DNA from: an uncultured Gemmatimonadota bacterium
GTDB lineage: Bacteria > Gemmatimonadota > Gemmatimonadetes > Gemmatimonadales > Gemmatimonadaceae
NCBI GenBank assembly: GCA_902826615.1
Contig: CADEFN010000006.1
Location: 124,001 to 188,000, forward strand
Reading direction: 5' to 3'
Length of the DNA stretch: 64,000 nt
Below are positions 34,149 through 44,504 of the stretch, one piece after another. Numbering within the stretch: position 1 is the first letter of the stretch; the number at the start of each line of letters is the position of its first letter. A program made the translations under genes and the position numbers. The notes under the pieces were generated by a model. It was given only the letters and a program-made list of their open reading frames with translations. It did no database searches and had not been told where the DNA came from.

Positions 34149-36556
34149 GATGCAGTCACCGCGGTGGCGACGGCCCCGTGCGCCGCACGTGGGGCAGGGG
34201 CGAGGGCGATCCGAAGCACGTCGTCCATGGACGCCACGGGATGAAAGTGGATGCCGCTCCGGACTTCCGCGGGCAGTTCTTCGAGTTCGCGTGCGTTCTG
34301 CTCCGGCACGATCACCGTGAGTTTGCCAAGCCGTAGCGCCGCCACACTTTTCTCCTTGAGGCCCCCGATGGCCAATACACGGCCACGGAGAGTGATTTCG
34401 CCGGTCATCGCCACCGAGGCCCGGATCGGACGTTTGGTCAGCGCGCTGATGAGGGCGGTGGCGATGGCGATCCCGGCGCTTGGACCATCCTTGGGGGTGG
34501 CCCCCGCCGGGATATGCACATGCAGATCGCAGCTGCGCACAAACGCCGGATCGATGCCTAACGACTCGGCGCGGCTGCGGGTGTAACTCAGCGCGGCCCC
34601 CGCCGATTCCTTCATCACATCGCCAAGCGCGCCGGTCAGGTGCAGGCGCCCGCGGCCGGGGAGGACCGCCACCTCGATATCGAGCACTTCTCCGCCGGTG
34701 CCCGTCCATGCCAGTCCCGTCGCCACGCCCACCAGGTCTTCATGCCGGGTGTCATCCGGATCATACGGCGCTACACCCAGCAGCTCACGCAGATCGCCAG
34801 GTGCAATGATCTCTTTCGGCGGATGGGACGGCCGTCCCGACACACTCGAAGCCTCCAGCCGCCGCCGCGCCACCTTGCGGGTCAGGCGGGCGAGCCGCCG
34901 TTCCAGCTCTCGGACGCCGGCTTCGCGTGTGTAGGATCGCACAATCGCCGGGATCACCTCGGGTGCGAGTTCCAGCGAGCCCGGCGCCACCCCATGCTGC
35001 TCACACTGCCGGGGCAGCAGATACCGGCGGGCAATGGCGTACTTCTCCTGATCGAGGTACCCCGGCAGCCGGACGATCTCCATCCGGTCGCGGAGTGGCT
35101 CTGGAATGGTCGCGATCGAGTTGGCGGTCGTCAGGAAGAAGACCTGCGACAGGTCGTAGTCCAGCTCGAGATAGTGATCGTTGAAGGCGCGGTTCTGCTC
35201 CGGGTCGAGCACTTCCAGCAGCGCGGCCGCCGGATCACCCCGGTAGTCCTGCCCGAGTTTGTCAATTTCGTCGAGCAGAATGAGCGGGTTCACCACCGCC
35301 GCGCGTCGCATGGCCTGGAGAATGCGCCCGGGAAGGGCGCCGATGTAGGTGCGGCGGTGCCCGCGGATTTCCGCCTCGTCACGCACACCACCTAACGACA
35401 TCCGCACAAAGGTGCGTCCCATCGCCCGGGCAATCGAGCGGCCAAGCGAAGTCTTGCCCACACCCGGTGGCCCCACCAGGCAGAGAATCGGCCCCTGTGT
35501 GGCCCCGGCGCTGGCCAGCACCGCCACATGGTCGAGGATCCGGTCCTTCACTTCTTCGAGCCCGTAGTGGTCCTCATCGAGCACCGCACGGGCACGAGCC
35601 ACGTCGGCCACATCATCCGTGCGGGCGCTCCATGGCAGGGCCATGATCCAGTCGAGGAAGTTCCGCGACACGGTGGCTTCGGGGGAAATGGCGGGCATCC
35701 GCCGCAGCTTGCGAATCTCCCGCTCCGCCCGTTTAGCCACTGCCTTGGGGAGGGTCAGCGTCTCCAGCTGCGCCTGCAACTCGTCGATGTCCTCGCCATC
35801 TTCCTGTCCCAGCTCGCGATGGATTGCCCGCAGCTGCTCCTGCAGGTAGTACTCACGCTGGCTCCGGTGAATGGCGCCGCGTACATCCTCGTCGATTTTG
35901 TGCTCGAGTCGCAGCACATCGATTTCGCCGTCGAGCAGGGAGAGGAGCCCCTCCTGCAGTTCCCGGAGCGAAAGGGATTCGAGCAGGCGCTGGCGCTGCG
36001 CCGTGCGCAGGTGGAGATGCCCGGCGATGATACACGCCTGACGCATCTCGTCGGTGCTGGCCTGGGCCAGCTGCACCACTTCGCTTGGCACACGTCGCTG
36101 GAGCGCGGCATAGTCCTCGAAGCGCTCGAGGAGCCGACGTACGCGCGCCGGACGCCCGTCGTCGTCCTCGCGGTCTTCGGTGCCGTCTCCGTGGAGCGCG
36201 ATCGCCGCGCGCAACATCCCCTTCCAGGTCACCACCCGTGTGAGACGCACCACGGCGATCCCGTCCGCGACCACACGCACCGTTCCGTTGGGCAGCCGAA
36301 CGGCGTGCTGCAGTTGTGCGACAACCCCGACGCGATGCACCGTGGGCCGAGCATCGTCTTCCTGCTCGCCCATCCGTTGCGTTGCCAGGACGATCAGCCG
36401 GTCGCTGTCCCATGCCTGCTGGACCGCCGCCACCGACCCCTGTCGCCCGACCACCAGGGGCATGACGAGGTGCGGAAAGGCCACCACATCCTGGAGCGGG
36501 AGCACCGGGAGGCGGTCAGGAACGTCGAAGGTTTCGTTAGCGCGGGTGAGGAGCAA
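34145..36556 (-). CDS. lon: ATP-dependent protease Lon
   Basis: 803-aa LonA: N-terminal substrate domain (residues 1-~200), AAA+ domain with Walker A GPPGVGKTS (around residue 350) and Walker B LILLDEIDKLG, and the C-terminal peptidase with catalytic Ser in PKDGPSAG and Lys in GGLKEKSVAA. It appears to start with TTG at 36556 and has no visible Shine-Dalgarno; no other start fits before the conserved LPVLPLQDVVAFPH. Rare starts often lower expression, but this is unverified. Upstream lie a 7-bp tandem repeat, a hairpin and C9 before clpX. Two CGTTAGG motifs encode Ser-Leu-Gly (34556, 35390). Confidence 0.95.
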   Translation of the reverse strand: MLLTRANETFDVPDRLPVLPLQDVVAFPHLVMPLVVGRQGSVAAVQQAWDSDRLIVLATQRMGEQEDDARPTVHRVGVVAQLQHAVRLPNGTVRVVADGIAVVRLTRVVTWKGMLRAAIALHGDGTEDREDDDGRPARVRRLLERFEDYAALQRRVPSEVVQLAQASTDEMRQACIIAGHLHLRTAQRQRLLESLSLRELQEGLLSLLDGEIDVLRLEHKIDEDVRGAIHRSQREYYLQEQLRAIHRELGQEDGEDIDELQAQLETLTLPKAVAKRAEREIRKLRRMPAISPEATVSRNFLDWIMALPWSARTDDVADVARARAVLDEDHYGLEEVKDRILDHVAVLASAGATQGPILCLVGPPGVGKTSLGRSIARAMGRTFVRMSLGGVRDEAEIRGHRRTYIGALPGRILQAMRRAAVVNPLILLDEIDKLGQDYRGDPAAALLEVLDPEQNRAFNDHYLELDYDLSQVFFLTTANSIATIPEPLRDRMEIVRLPGYLDQEKYAIARRYLLPRQCEQHGVAPGSLELAPEVIPAIVRSYTREAGVRELERRLARLTRKVARRRLEASSVSGRPSHPPKEIIAPGDLRELLGVAPYDPDDTRHEDLVGVATGLAWTGTGGEVLDIEVAVLPGRGRLHLTGALGDVMKESAGAALSYTRSRAESLGIDPAFVRSCDLHVHIPAGATPKDGPSAGIAIATALISALTKRPIRASVAMTGEITLRGRVLAIGGLKEKSVAALRLGKLTVIVPEQNARELEELPAEVRSGIHFHPVASMDDVLRIALAPAPRAAHGAVATAVTAS

Positions 36557-36563
36557 GGTCTCT

Positions 36564-36591
36564 AGATGGCAGATGGCAGATGGTAGATGGC
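36564..36591. repeat. Tandem 7-bp repeat upstream of lon
   Basis: Four adjacent copies of AGATGGC (the third reads AGATGGT) lie just upstream of the lon TTG start. Seven-base units could change copy number by slippage and alter spacing between an upstream promoter and lon. Reading frame of lon is not affected. A nine-C run occurs at 36683-36691 in the same gap. Confidence 0.8.
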
Positions 36592-36633
36592 AGTTCCGGC
36601 AGGCATCGGGAAAGCTAAGCCGGTAACGAGAAA

Positions 36634-36670
36634 GGCGAGGTAGCCAGGGTCAGACCCTCGCTTCCTCGCC
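36634..36670. other. Nested hairpin between clpX and lon
   Basis: Outer arms GGCGAGG (36634-36640) and CCTCGCC (36664-36670) enclose inner arms AGGGT and ACCCT (36646-36650, 36654-36658). No T-run follows on the minus strand, so it is more likely an attenuator or mRNA processing/stability element than an intrinsic terminator. Confidence 0.55.
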
Positions 36671-36723
36671 TACCAAGCAGTACCCCCCCCCGTGCTGCCA
36701 GCTGCCGTGCTGCCGTCTAAAGC

Positions 36724-37974
36724 CTAGGCTTCCTTCTTCTGCCTCTTCGGAGCGATCTCGAGCATCGGGGGGGCGCCATTTGTGATACACGCCTCGGTGA
36801 CCTTCACCTCGATTACGTCCTCCCGGCTTGGCAGGTCGAACATCACCTCGAGCAGCGTTTCTTCGAGGATCGCCCGCAATCCGCGCGCTCCGGTGCCACG
36901 CTTGAGGGCCTTGAGCGCAATGGCGCGCAGGGCTGACTCCTCGAAGGTGATCTTCACGTCCTCGAGTTCGAAGAGCTTCACATACTGCTTGGTGAGCGCG
37001 TTCTTCGGCTCCTTGAGGATGCGCACGAGCGACGGCTCATCGAGCGACTCGAGCGGCACTACCACCGGCATACGTCCCACCAGTTCCGGGATCAACCCGT
37101 AACGCAGCAGATCGTCGGGTTCGACCTCGTTGAATGGCGTCGTCTTGGAGGCCTCGATCTTTGCGGCCGCGCCATCCTTGCCGGCAAAGCCGATTTGGCG
37201 CCGTCCGGTGCGCGCCTCGATGATTTTCTCCAGTCCATCAAAGGCACCACCGCAGATGAACAGGATGTCCTTGGTGTTGATCTGGATGTATTCCTGCTGC
37301 GGGTGTTTGCGGCCACCCTGCGGCGGTACCGATGCCACCGTGCCTTCGAGGATCTTGAGCAGCGCTTGCTGCACGCCTTCACCCGACACGTCGCGTGTGA
37401 TGCTCGGGTTCTCGCTCTTGCGCGCGATCTTGTCGATTTCGTCGATGTAGACGATGCCGCGCTCGCACTCGGCGACGTTGAAGTCACCGGCCTGCAGCAG
37501 TCGGACGAGAATGTTCTCCACGTCTTCGCCAACGTAGCCCGCTTCCGTCAGCGTGGTGGCGTCGGCGATGGTGAAGGGCACGTCGAGGATTCGTGCGAGG
37601 GTCTGCGCCAGCAGCGTCTTGCCGACGCCGGTAGGTCCCATCAGCAGGATATTCGACTTGTCCAGCTCGACATCGTTGTCGCGGGCGGCGCTACTGTTGA
37701 TGCGCTTGTAGTGGTTGTACACCGCCACCGAGAGCGCCTTCTTCGCGCGCTCCTGGCCGATCACATACTGATCCAGAACGTCCTTGATCTCGTGAGGGAT
37801 CGGGACCTGGGTTATCGCCTCCGCAACCTCGCGCTCTTCATCTTCGGCGAGGATTTCGTTGCACAGCGCGATGCACTCGTTGCAGATGTAGACCGAGGGC
37901 CCGGAGATGAACTTCCTCACCGAGTCCTTCGATTTGCCGCAGAATGAGCACCGCAGGTGTTTGTCGTGGGACAT
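36724..37974 (-). CDS. clpX: ClpX, ATPase subunit of ClpXP
   Basis: 416-aa ClpX. Zinc-binding domain with CSFC...CNEC (residues about 9-37), then AAA+ with Walker [14 protein letters not shown], Walker [10 protein letters not shown], the [11 protein letters not shown] loop and the arginine-finger region. The unfoldase partner of ClpP. It follows clpP in the expected order, separated by 125 bases with two hairpins, and precedes lon. Confidence 0.97.
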   Translation of the reverse strand: MSHDKHLRCSFCGKSKDSVRKFISGPSVYICNECIALCNEILAEDEEREVAEAITQVPIPHEIKDVLDQYVIGQERAKKALSVAVYNHYKRINSSAARDNDVELDKSNILLMGPTGVGKTLLAQTLARILDVPFTIADATTLTEAGYVGEDVENILVRLLQAGDFNVAECERGIVYIDEIDKIARKSENPSITRDVSGEGVQQALLKILEGTVASVPPQGGRKHPQQEYIQINTKDILFICGGAFDGLEKIIEARTGRRQIGFAGKDGAAAKIEASKTTPFNEVEPDDLLRYGLIPELVGRMPVVVPLESLDEPSLVRILKEPKNALTKQYVKLFELEDVKITFEESALRAIALKALKRGTGARGLRAILEETLLEVMFDLPSREDVIEVKVTEACITNGAPPMLEIAPKRQKKEA

Positions 37975-38021
37975 GACGCTCCCGCTCAGGCGAATTCAGT
38001 GTGACGTCCGACTACGTAAAG

Positions 38022-38083
38022 GACGGGTGCAGCACCCGTCAAGCAAAGAGAAGGGCGCATGGTGAGAAACCTCACATGCGCCC
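38022..38083. other. Two hairpins in the clpP-clpX gap
   Basis: One stem is GACGGGTG/CACCCGTC (38022-38040, 3-nt loop). The other pairs GGGCGCAT (38053-38060) with ATGCGCCC (38076-38083) and GTGAG with CTCAC, with a one-base bulge and four-base loop. Neither has a long T-tract; they may tune clpX expression relative to clpP or mark an RNA processing point. Seen directly; role inferred. Confidence 0.5.
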
Positions 38084-38099
38084 GATCTCCTTTGAATCT

Positions 38100-38729
38100 T
38101 CAGACCCCTGCCACGACAGGCTTCGTTTCCGCGTTTTCGCCGCGGTTGGCGACGATGCCGTCAATCAGGCCGTATTCCTTGGCTTCGTCGGCCGACATCC
38201 AGCGGTCGCGGTCCATATCGCGTTCGAGCTGCTCGATCTGACGCCCCGTGTGCTTGGCGTAGACCTCGTTGATCTTGCCGCGGAGATACAGGATTTCCCG
38301 CGCCTGGATTTCGATGTCCGAGGCCGATCCACCGCCGCCGCTCTGGCTGGGCTGGTGAATCATCACCCGGGCATGGGGGAGGGCCATCCGCTTTCCGGTG
38401 GTTCCCGCCATCAGGAGGAACGAGCCCATGCTGGCCGCCATCCCCATACACATGGTGCTGACCGGGGACTTGAGGAACTGCATGGTGTCGTAAATCGCCA
38501 GACCAGCCGAAACCGAGCCGCCGGGCGAGTTGATGTACATGTTGATGTCCGCCCCGGGGCGGTCGGCGTCCAGAAAGAGGAGCTGGGCGATCACGATGTT
38601 CGCGACATCATCATTGATGGGGGTCCCCAGAAAGATGATGCGGTCCATGAGGAGGCGGGAAAAGACGTCGTAAGTCCTTTCCCCGCGCGAAGATCGCTCG
38701 ATGACGTACGGTGCGTAGACGCTTGGCAT
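38100..38729 (-). CDS. clpP: ClpP, proteolytic subunit of ClpXP
   Basis: 209-aa ClpP serine peptidase. Catalytic Ser in [11 protein letters not shown], His in [12 protein letters not shown] and the later Asp in [12 protein letters not shown]; the N-terminal [19 protein letters not shown] stretch is typical. It is 2 bases after tig and precedes clpX, a classical arrangement. Full length, without propeptide oddities. Confidence 0.97.
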   Translation of the reverse strand: MPSVYAPYVIERSSRGERTYDVFSRLLMDRIIFLGTPINDDVANIVIAQLLFLDADRPGADINMYINSPGGSVSAGLAIYDTMQFLKSPVSTMCMGMAASMGSFLLMAGTTGKRMALPHARVMIHQPSQSGGGGSASDIEIQAREILYLRGKINEVYAKHTGRQIEQLERDMDRDRWMSADEAKEYGLIDGIVANRGENAETKPVVAGV

Positions 38730-38731
38730 GG

Positions 38732-39970
38732 TTACTCGATTGTGTTTCGGTCAAAGAGCCACTTGAAGACCTTGTCCTCGGTGATACCCCGCTCCAGCTC
38801 CGTGAGCCGCCCCGCCTTCTGGAGCGTCGCATAGACCTGACCCGGGTTCTGTCCCCTCTTCTCTGCAAGCTCCGTGACCTTGTCGTCAACGTCGCCCTCA
38901 GAGGCCTTCAGATTCTCAGTTTCGGCCAGAGTTTCCACAATAAGATCACGTCTCACCTGCCGCTCCGCAGTCGGGCGGAACTGACCGGCAAATCGTTCCT
39001 TCTCCGAATCTGGTATCTGGTACGCCTTGGCGTATCCGTCGATCAGCTGATTGACCCAGCTCGGCGGCACATCGAAGGCATTGGCCCCGATGAGCCCGTC
39101 GAGGAGCTTGGCCCGTACGTCGGCATCCGACTCACGCTTGGCGGTTTCGACCAGGTCGTTCCGCACGGTGGTCCGCAGGGCGTCGATCGTGTCGAAGTCG
39201 CCCATCTCACGCGCAAAGGCATCGTCGAGATCGGGGAGTGCTTTCCGCTTCACGTCTGTCAGGGCGACACGCACCATTTTGCTCTTGCCGCGCTGCGTCT
39301 CGTCGGGAAAGTCGTCGGGCCACTTGACCGCCCGCTCGAGCGAGCCGCCTGGGGAGAGCTCGGTGATCACCTCTTCAATCCCGGCGATGGCGTGCCCCGC
39401 GCCTAACACAATCTTGTATTCCTTGCCCTCGGGTATGGTCCCGTCATCATCGGCCGTCGCGAGCATGACCGACACCAGGTCGCCCTCGAGGGGCTTTTCT
39501 TCCACCGGGGCCCAGTTGGCGCGCTGCTCACGAAGCGCTTCCAGCTGCTCCGTTACCTGCTCGTCACTCACCACACGCTCGGTACGCGTGACCTTGAAGC
39601 CATTGGTCCTGGCCAGGGTGACGTCGGGTCTGATCTCCAGGTGCAGTTCGAACGACACGGGCTCGCCGTCCTCGAACTTCAGGTCGTGGATATGGGGCTG
39701 TGCGGCGACCTTGAGCTGCTCCTTGTCGAGGACCGCCTTGTAGGCCTCCTGCACCACCAGGTCGAGGGCTTCGGCCTTGATGCTGTCCCCAAAGCGCTTG
39801 AGAACCATGGCCGTGGGCGCCTTGCCCGGACGGAAGCCCGGGATGGACACTTTTCCGGCCAGCTTCTTCGCCGCCTCGTGTTTGGCCGCTTCCACGTCAG
39901 CCGCAGGAACGGTGACCCGGATCAGGCGCTCAGCGCCGTCGCTCTTTTTTGTCTCGAACGCAATGTTCAT
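38732..39970 (-). CDS. tig: Trigger factor (Tig)
   Basis: 412-aa ribosome-associated chaperone and prolyl isomerase. N-terminal ribosome-binding domain with [13 protein letters not shown] (signature), a PPIase/FKBP domain in the middle ([15 protein letters not shown] onwards), and a helical C-domain. First gene of the tig-clpP-clpX-lon-engB quality-control operon; the promoter must lie in the 145-base gap before 39970. A TTAGGC with GTG in front (39411) is a near-match of the repeated motif. Confidence 0.95.
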   Translation of the reverse strand: MNIAFETKKSDGAERLIRVTVPAADVEAAKHEAAKKLAGKVSIPGFRPGKAPTAMVLKRFGDSIKAEALDLVVQEAYKAVLDKEQLKVAAQPHIHDLKFEDGEPVSFELHLEIRPDVTLARTNGFKVTRTERVVSDEQVTEQLEALREQRANWAPVEEKPLEGDLVSVMLATADDDGTIPEGKEYKIVLGAGHAIAGIEEVITELSPGGSLERAVKWPDDFPDETQRGKSKMVRVALTDVKRKALPDLDDAFAREMGDFDTIDALRTTVRNDLVETAKRESDADVRAKLLDGLIGANAFDVPPSWVNQLIDGYAKAYQIPDSEKERFAGQFRPTAERQVRRDLIVETLAETENLKASEGDVDDKVTELAEKRGQNPGQVYATLQKAGRLTELERGITEDKVFKWLFDRNTIE

Positions 39971-40115
39971 GGAGATTCAAGCACGCCAGCCACGCATGAT
40001 CGGTATGGATCTGCCCGCTGAGCGGTGAGTACAATGATGGGAAGTTGGAAAGCTAACCCGGGGCCGAGAGGCATCCAAGTCGCTTGGTCTCTTTCACTTC
40101 TGATGTGGAGTCAGC

Positions 40116-40682
40116 ATGGCATCTCGTGCCTCGTCCGTTTTCTCTGTCACATGCTGGTCTGCCTTCGTTGGGTCTGCGTTGCTTGGCGCTCCGATCGCCG
40201 TCCACGGCCAGGACTCGACCGCAGCCGCCCGAGGGCAGGGCGCGTCAGACCATCGAAACGTCTTCTCGATCAATCCTCTTGCCATCCCGTTCGAGTACAT
40301 CTCGGCCGAATACGAAAGGGTGACCAGCAGGTTTGCGACCGTGGGACTCGCGGCGTCGTATCTGGGCGGCTTGGACGACTGGTCGTATTCGACCGTCGAG
40401 GGCAAGGTGCGCTTCTACTTCAACGAGGAGGCCCCCAAAGGCTTCTCACTTGGTCTGGCAGCCGGCGTGACCCGCGTTGCGGGGAATGACAGCCGAAGAG
40501 ACGAGTCGTCGTTCACCCGCCCCACTGTGTCGGTCATTGCCGACTACAACTGGCTGCTGGGCAAGGGCGATCGGTTTCTGGTGGGTGGGGGAGTGGGGAC
40601 AAAACGCATACTCGGCGACGACAACGTGGATTTCGGCGAGGTGTACCCGACGTTTCGCTTCCAGATTGGCGTGAGATACTAG
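40116..40682 (+). CDS. Outer-membrane beta-barrel protein, small
   Basis: 188-aa exported protein. Signal peptide ends at VHGQDS; the mature part alternates short strands (FEYISAEYERV, KVRFYFNEEA, FRFQIGVRY) and ends with a C-terminal aromatic, as do small OmpW/OmpX-like barrels of the DUF3575 type. ATG 40116 has GGAG six bases upstream. Function unknown; not linked by overlap to neighbours. Confidence 0.7.
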   Translation: MASRASSVFSVTCWSAFVGSALLGAPIAVHGQDSTAAARGQGASDHRNVFSINPLAIPFEYISAEYERVTSRFATVGLAASYLGGLDDWSYSTVEGKVRFYFNEEAPKGFSLGLAAGVTRVAGNDSRRDESSFTRPTVSVIADYNWLLGKGDRFLVGGGVGTKRILGDDNVDFGEVYPTFRFQIGVRY

Positions 40683-40731
40683 CGGCGCTCCGAGCGCCTG
40701 CGGTGCGGAGATCACTCGAGAGGACACCGCG

Positions 40732-41793
40732 ATGACGCTGGAAGCGTGGGGATGGGACAACGACTGGATCGAGCGACAGGCAGGCCTTGGACTCGACGAC
40801 GCCGAACCCGGTCGCGTGATCGAGCAGGAACGCGATCGATGGACCGTGCAGACCAGCGCTGGTGCCCAGGCTGCGCGCCACTCGTCAGGCGCTGTGCTCG
40901 TCCCCTATCCCGTGGTAGGCGATTGGGTGGTCGTGAAACCTGGCCCCATGCCAAGCGATCCGCTGACGCTGCTGGCCGTGTTGCCTCGTCGTTCGGCCTT
41001 CTCGCGAGGTGCGGCACTCACTGGTGCGACCGAACAGGTGTTGGCCGCGAACGTGGACACCGTGTGGATTGTCCATGGTCTCGATGTGTCACCCAACCTG
41101 CGTCGTCTCGAGCGCTACCTGGCCGTTGCCTGGGAAAGTGGAGCGAATCCGGCGATCATCCTCACCAAGGCCGATCTCGCCGCGAACCTGGATGAGGCCA
41201 TTGGCGAAGTGAGTGCGGTAGCGGTCGGTGTGCCGCTGTACACGGTGAGTGTGGAGGATGCGTCGAGTGTGCAGCGGCTCAAGGCAACGGTTCAGCCGGG
41301 GCTAACGGTAGCCCTGCTGGGCCCGTCTGGCGTGGGCAAGTCAACCTTGATCAACTTGCTGGCGGCGGAGACCCTAACTGCTACAGGCAGCGTGCGTTCC
41401 GGGGATCGCAAGGGGCGGCACACCACAACACGACGGGCGCTGTTCCAGATTCCCGGGGGCGCGCTGCTGCTGGATACTCCCGGGCTTCGGGAACTCCGTG
41501 TGTGGGAGCTGGGGCAGGGGCTCGCCAGCGCGTTCCCCGAGATCGAGGAGCTCTCCGCTCACTGTCGCTTCAGGGACTGTCTGCACGAGACGGAGCCGGG
41601 ATGTGCAATCCTCCAGGCGGTTGAGGATGGTCAGCTGGATGCCGAGCGGCTGGCGAGCTTCCGGAAGTTGCGCGCCGAGTCGGCGTACGAGGCGAGCAAG
41701 TCAGATCCGCAAGCACGCGCGGCCAGAGTTGCAGAGCACAAGACGGCCATGAAAACCCTCAAGTATCACCCGAAGTACGGAGGACGGCGCTGA
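40732..41793 (+). CDS. rsgA: Ribosome small-subunit GTPase RsgA
   Basis: 353-aa circularly permuted GTPase. The order G4 (LTKADL), then G1 (GPSGVGKST), then G3 (DTPGLREL) is the RsgA permutation; the C-terminal zinc knuckle is CRFRDC...HETEPGC. N-terminal OB fold includes VVGDWVVVK. It matures the 30S subunit. ATG 40732 has GAGAGG upstream. Confidence 0.95.
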   Translation: MTLEAWGWDNDWIERQAGLGLDDAEPGRVIEQERDRWTVQTSAGAQAARHSSGAVLVPYPVVGDWVVVKPGPMPSDPLTLLAVLPRRSAFSRGAALTGATEQVLAANVDTVWIVHGLDVSPNLRRLERYLAVAWESGANPAIILTKADLAANLDEAIGEVSAVAVGVPLYTVSVEDASSVQRLKATVQPGLTVALLGPSGVGKSTLINLLAAETLTATGSVRSGDRKGRHTTTRRALFQIPGGALLLDTPGLRELRVWELGQGLASAFPEIEELSAHCRFRDCLHETEPGCAILQAVEDGQLDAERLASFRKLRAESAYEASKSDPQARAARVAEHKTAMKTLKYHPKYGGRR

Positions 41794-41849
41794 GGGTGCC
41801 ACCGGTCGGGTGACCCCCTCTGTGGCCTGCCGCGGCGCCCTGGGACGTG

Positions 41850-44504
41850 TTAGTCGTTGCGCAACGTCGCCACGACGTCTGTGCTCGCGGCCCGACGCGC
41901 TGGCAAGAGACTCGCCATCCATGCCACGCCAAGCATGAGAGCTGCAACACCGGCGTAGGTCAGTGGATCGTCCGGGGCCACGCCGAACAACACCGCAGAG
42001 AGGAGTCGCCCGAGGGCAAGCGCACCCACGGCGCCAAGCACCACCCCGGTGGCCGTGAGCCGCATGCCCTGTCCGACGATCATCCGCAGCACGTGATGCC
42101 TCGGTGCGCCGAGCGCGAGGCGCACGCCTAACTCGCGCCGACGCTGCTGCACCAGGTAGGCCAGCACGCCGTAGAGTCCGATAGCGCCGAGTGCCAGGCC
42201 GGCCACTCCAAATGCCGCAAGCAACACGGCCAGCAGACGCGGCTGGGAGAGCGCCGAACGAACGGCCGAGTCCATAGTGTAGATGTCGCGGATGGGCAGG
42301 TTGGGGTCGATCTCCCTGAGGGCGACCTTGACGGCCGGAGCAATGGCGAGTGGAGGCCCCTCGGTGCGCACCATCAGGTTCATGCGGACGCGCCCGTTCT
42401 GATGCACGTGCAGGTACACGGTCTCCCTCGCCTCGGTGGCCACCTCCGTCTGGCGGATGTCGTTGACCACGCCGACGATCTCCGCGCTCACACGGCCGCC
42501 CAGCATGAGGCGCTTCCCAGTGGCACTTTCTCCTGGAAACCAGCGGCGCTCAAACGCTGTGTTGACGACCACCACTGCCGGTGCATCGCCACGATCGGTT
42601 GGCGCAAACTCTCGTCCAGAACGCAGCGTGGCCTTGATGGTGGCGAAGTAGCCGTCGGAAACCTGCAGCAGTGTGGACGTTGGCATCTCCTGGCCCTGCG
42701 CCACCACGTATCCGGGCGGAGTGAACGCCACCTGTTCGCCGGAACCGCCGAACGGCGCATCTGACGTCGCACCGGCCGAAACGACACCGGGCAGAGCACG
42801 CACGCGCTCGAGGATGCGCGAGTAGATCTCGAGATAACTGTTGTTCCCGCGATCGTCACTCAGCGTGTAGTTGAACACCAGCAGCTGCGCCGGCGAAAAG
42901 CCGACGTCCACCTGGGTGAGTGATCGAAAGCTCCGCAACATCAATCCCCCGCCAATCACCAGCATCATGGCCAGCGCCACCTCAGCCACCACCAGTCCAT
43001 GACGAAGTCGGGTGCGCAGGGAATCGGAGGTGCCACGGGCCGCCCGGAGGGCGGGCTGCACCTGCGTGGATGCGCGCCAGGCAGGCGTCAGTCCGAACAA
43101 CAGCCCCGCACCCAGCGACAGCAGGGCGCTGAACCCCAGCACGGCCAGGTCGACCGCGATCACACTTCCTTGAGGCAACTGGCCACTTGCCAGGGTCATC
43201 ACCCCTTTCACCACTCCCAGGGCGACGATGCTCCCGAGGACGCCACCACACAAGGAGAGGACCACACTTTCTGTGAGCAACTGCTGCAACAGGCGGCCCC
43301 GGGTCGCGCCCAGGGCAACACGCACCGCCACTTCACCCCTGCGCGCCGTGGCCCGGGCCAGCTGCAACGACGCCACGTTGACACAGGCAATGAGCAGCAG
43401 CAGCCCCACGGCCCCGAACAGCACCCACAGCGCCGCTGACACATCACCGGTGATCGATCGTTTGAGCGGCATCACGGTGGCCTGGTCCCACGCCGCGTTC
43501 TCCGGGTATTGCGCGGCCACGCGGCTGGTGATGCGTTGCAGCTCGGCGGACACGGCCGACTCGGAGACGCCCGGTCTGGCGCGCGCCACGACTCCCAGCA
43601 CTCGCACAAAACGCAGGCGCGGCACCTGATCGTCGGTGAAGATGGAAAAGGACGCAAACACATCGGCTGCTGCAGTTGGGTAGTCGAATGAACGGGGAAG
43701 TACCCCAAGCACCGTGAAGGCCTCGCCGCGCACCCGCAGTGTGCTTCCGACGGCGTCAGCACGACCCCCAAAGTGCCGCTGCCAGAAGGTGTGAGAGAGT
43801 ACGAGGAAGCGATCGTTGCCACCGCGCACCAGTTCGTCCTCCCGAGGGAGGCGACCCAGCACGGGCTGTACGCCCATGGTGCTGAAGAACCCCGGTGTCA
43901 CAAAGACCGACGCCAGATGTTGCGGCTCGCCACTCCCTGTCAGGTCAAGCCCGCTGCTGCCGGGCTGGTGCCAGAACCCTCCCAGGTCGGCGATCTGCGA
44001 ACGCTGGGCGCGCCAGTCGTCGAGGTCCATGGCGGAGACCGACGCCTGCAGGTTGCCCCCGGTGGCGTTGACAGACCACACGCGGTAGAGCTGCGTCGCC
44101 TCCGGGTAGGGCAGGGGGCGCAGCAACACCCCATTGACCACGGAGAAGATCCCGGTGGTGGCGCCGATGCCTAACGCCAGCGTGGCCAGTGCCGCGGCCG
44201 TGAAGGCGGGTGCCTGCCAGAGGCGCCGGATCGCGTAGATGAGGTCCTGCCGAAGCGCATGCATATGATCGCGTCGCTTCCCGATGGCTACGGTTTGTTG
44301 ATCGAGGTTCGTGGCATACCGCCGGGCGTCATCGACATCGCCGAAGTCCCGCTCGGCCTGCCGGCGCGCTTCGTCACGCCCCCACCCGCGGGCCACGAGG
44401 TCGTCTTCACGCGCGCGCAGATGAAAGTGCAGCTCATCATCCACGTCACGAGCGATGTCACGCTCGGAGTGACGCGTGAACTCGATCAGGCGCCGCCACC
44501 TCAT
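41850..44504 (-). CDS. ADOP-type ABC permease (MacB/FtsX duplicate)
   Basis: 884-aa permease of the acidobacterial duplicated orphan permease (ADOP) type. An N-terminal helical segment of about 90 residues (RHSERDIARDVDDELHFHLRA) precedes two MacB_PCD/FtsX modules, each with a large periplasmic domain (about residues 100-380 and 480-740) and membrane helices. No ATPase gene is adjacent, as expected for an orphan permease. ATG 44504 overlaps the padR stop (ATGA). Three CGTTAGG-like motifs occur. Confidence 0.85.
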   Translation of the reverse strand: MRWRRLIEFTRHSERDIARDVDDELHFHLRAREDDLVARGWGRDEARRQAERDFGDVDDARRYATNLDQQTVAIGKRRDHMHALRQDLIYAIRRLWQAPAFTAAALATLALGIGATTGIFSVVNGVLLRPLPYPEATQLYRVWSVNATGGNLQASVSAMDLDDWRAQRSQIADLGGFWHQPGSSGLDLTGSGEPQHLASVFVTPGFFSTMGVQPVLGRLPREDELVRGGNDRFLVLSHTFWQRHFGGRADAVGSTLRVRGEAFTVLGVLPRSFDYPTAAADVFASFSIFTDDQVPRLRFVRVLGVVARARPGVSESAVSAELQRITSRVAAQYPENAAWDQATVMPLKRSITGDVSAALWVLFGAVGLLLLIACVNVASLQLARATARRGEVAVRVALGATRGRLLQQLLTESVVLSLCGGVLGSIVALGVVKGVMTLASGQLPQGSVIAVDLAVLGFSALLSLGAGLLFGLTPAWRASTQVQPALRAARGTSDSLRTRLRHGLVVAEVALAMMLVIGGGLMLRSFRSLTQVDVGFSPAQLLVFNYTLSDDRGNNSYLEIYSRILERVRALPGVVSAGATSDAPFGGSGEQVAFTPPGYVVAQGQEMPTSTLLQVSDGYFATIKATLRSGREFAPTDRGDAPAVVVVNTAFERRWFPGESATGKRLMLGGRVSAEIVGVVNDIRQTEVATEARETVYLHVHQNGRVRMNLMVRTEGPPLAIAPAVKVALREIDPNLPIRDIYTMDSAVRSALSQPRLLAVLLAAFGVAGLALGAIGLYGVLAYLVQQRRRELGVRLALGAPRHHVLRMIVGQGMRLTATGVVLGAVGALALGRLLSAVLFGVAPDDPLTYAGVAALMLGVAWMASLLPARRAASTDVVATLRND

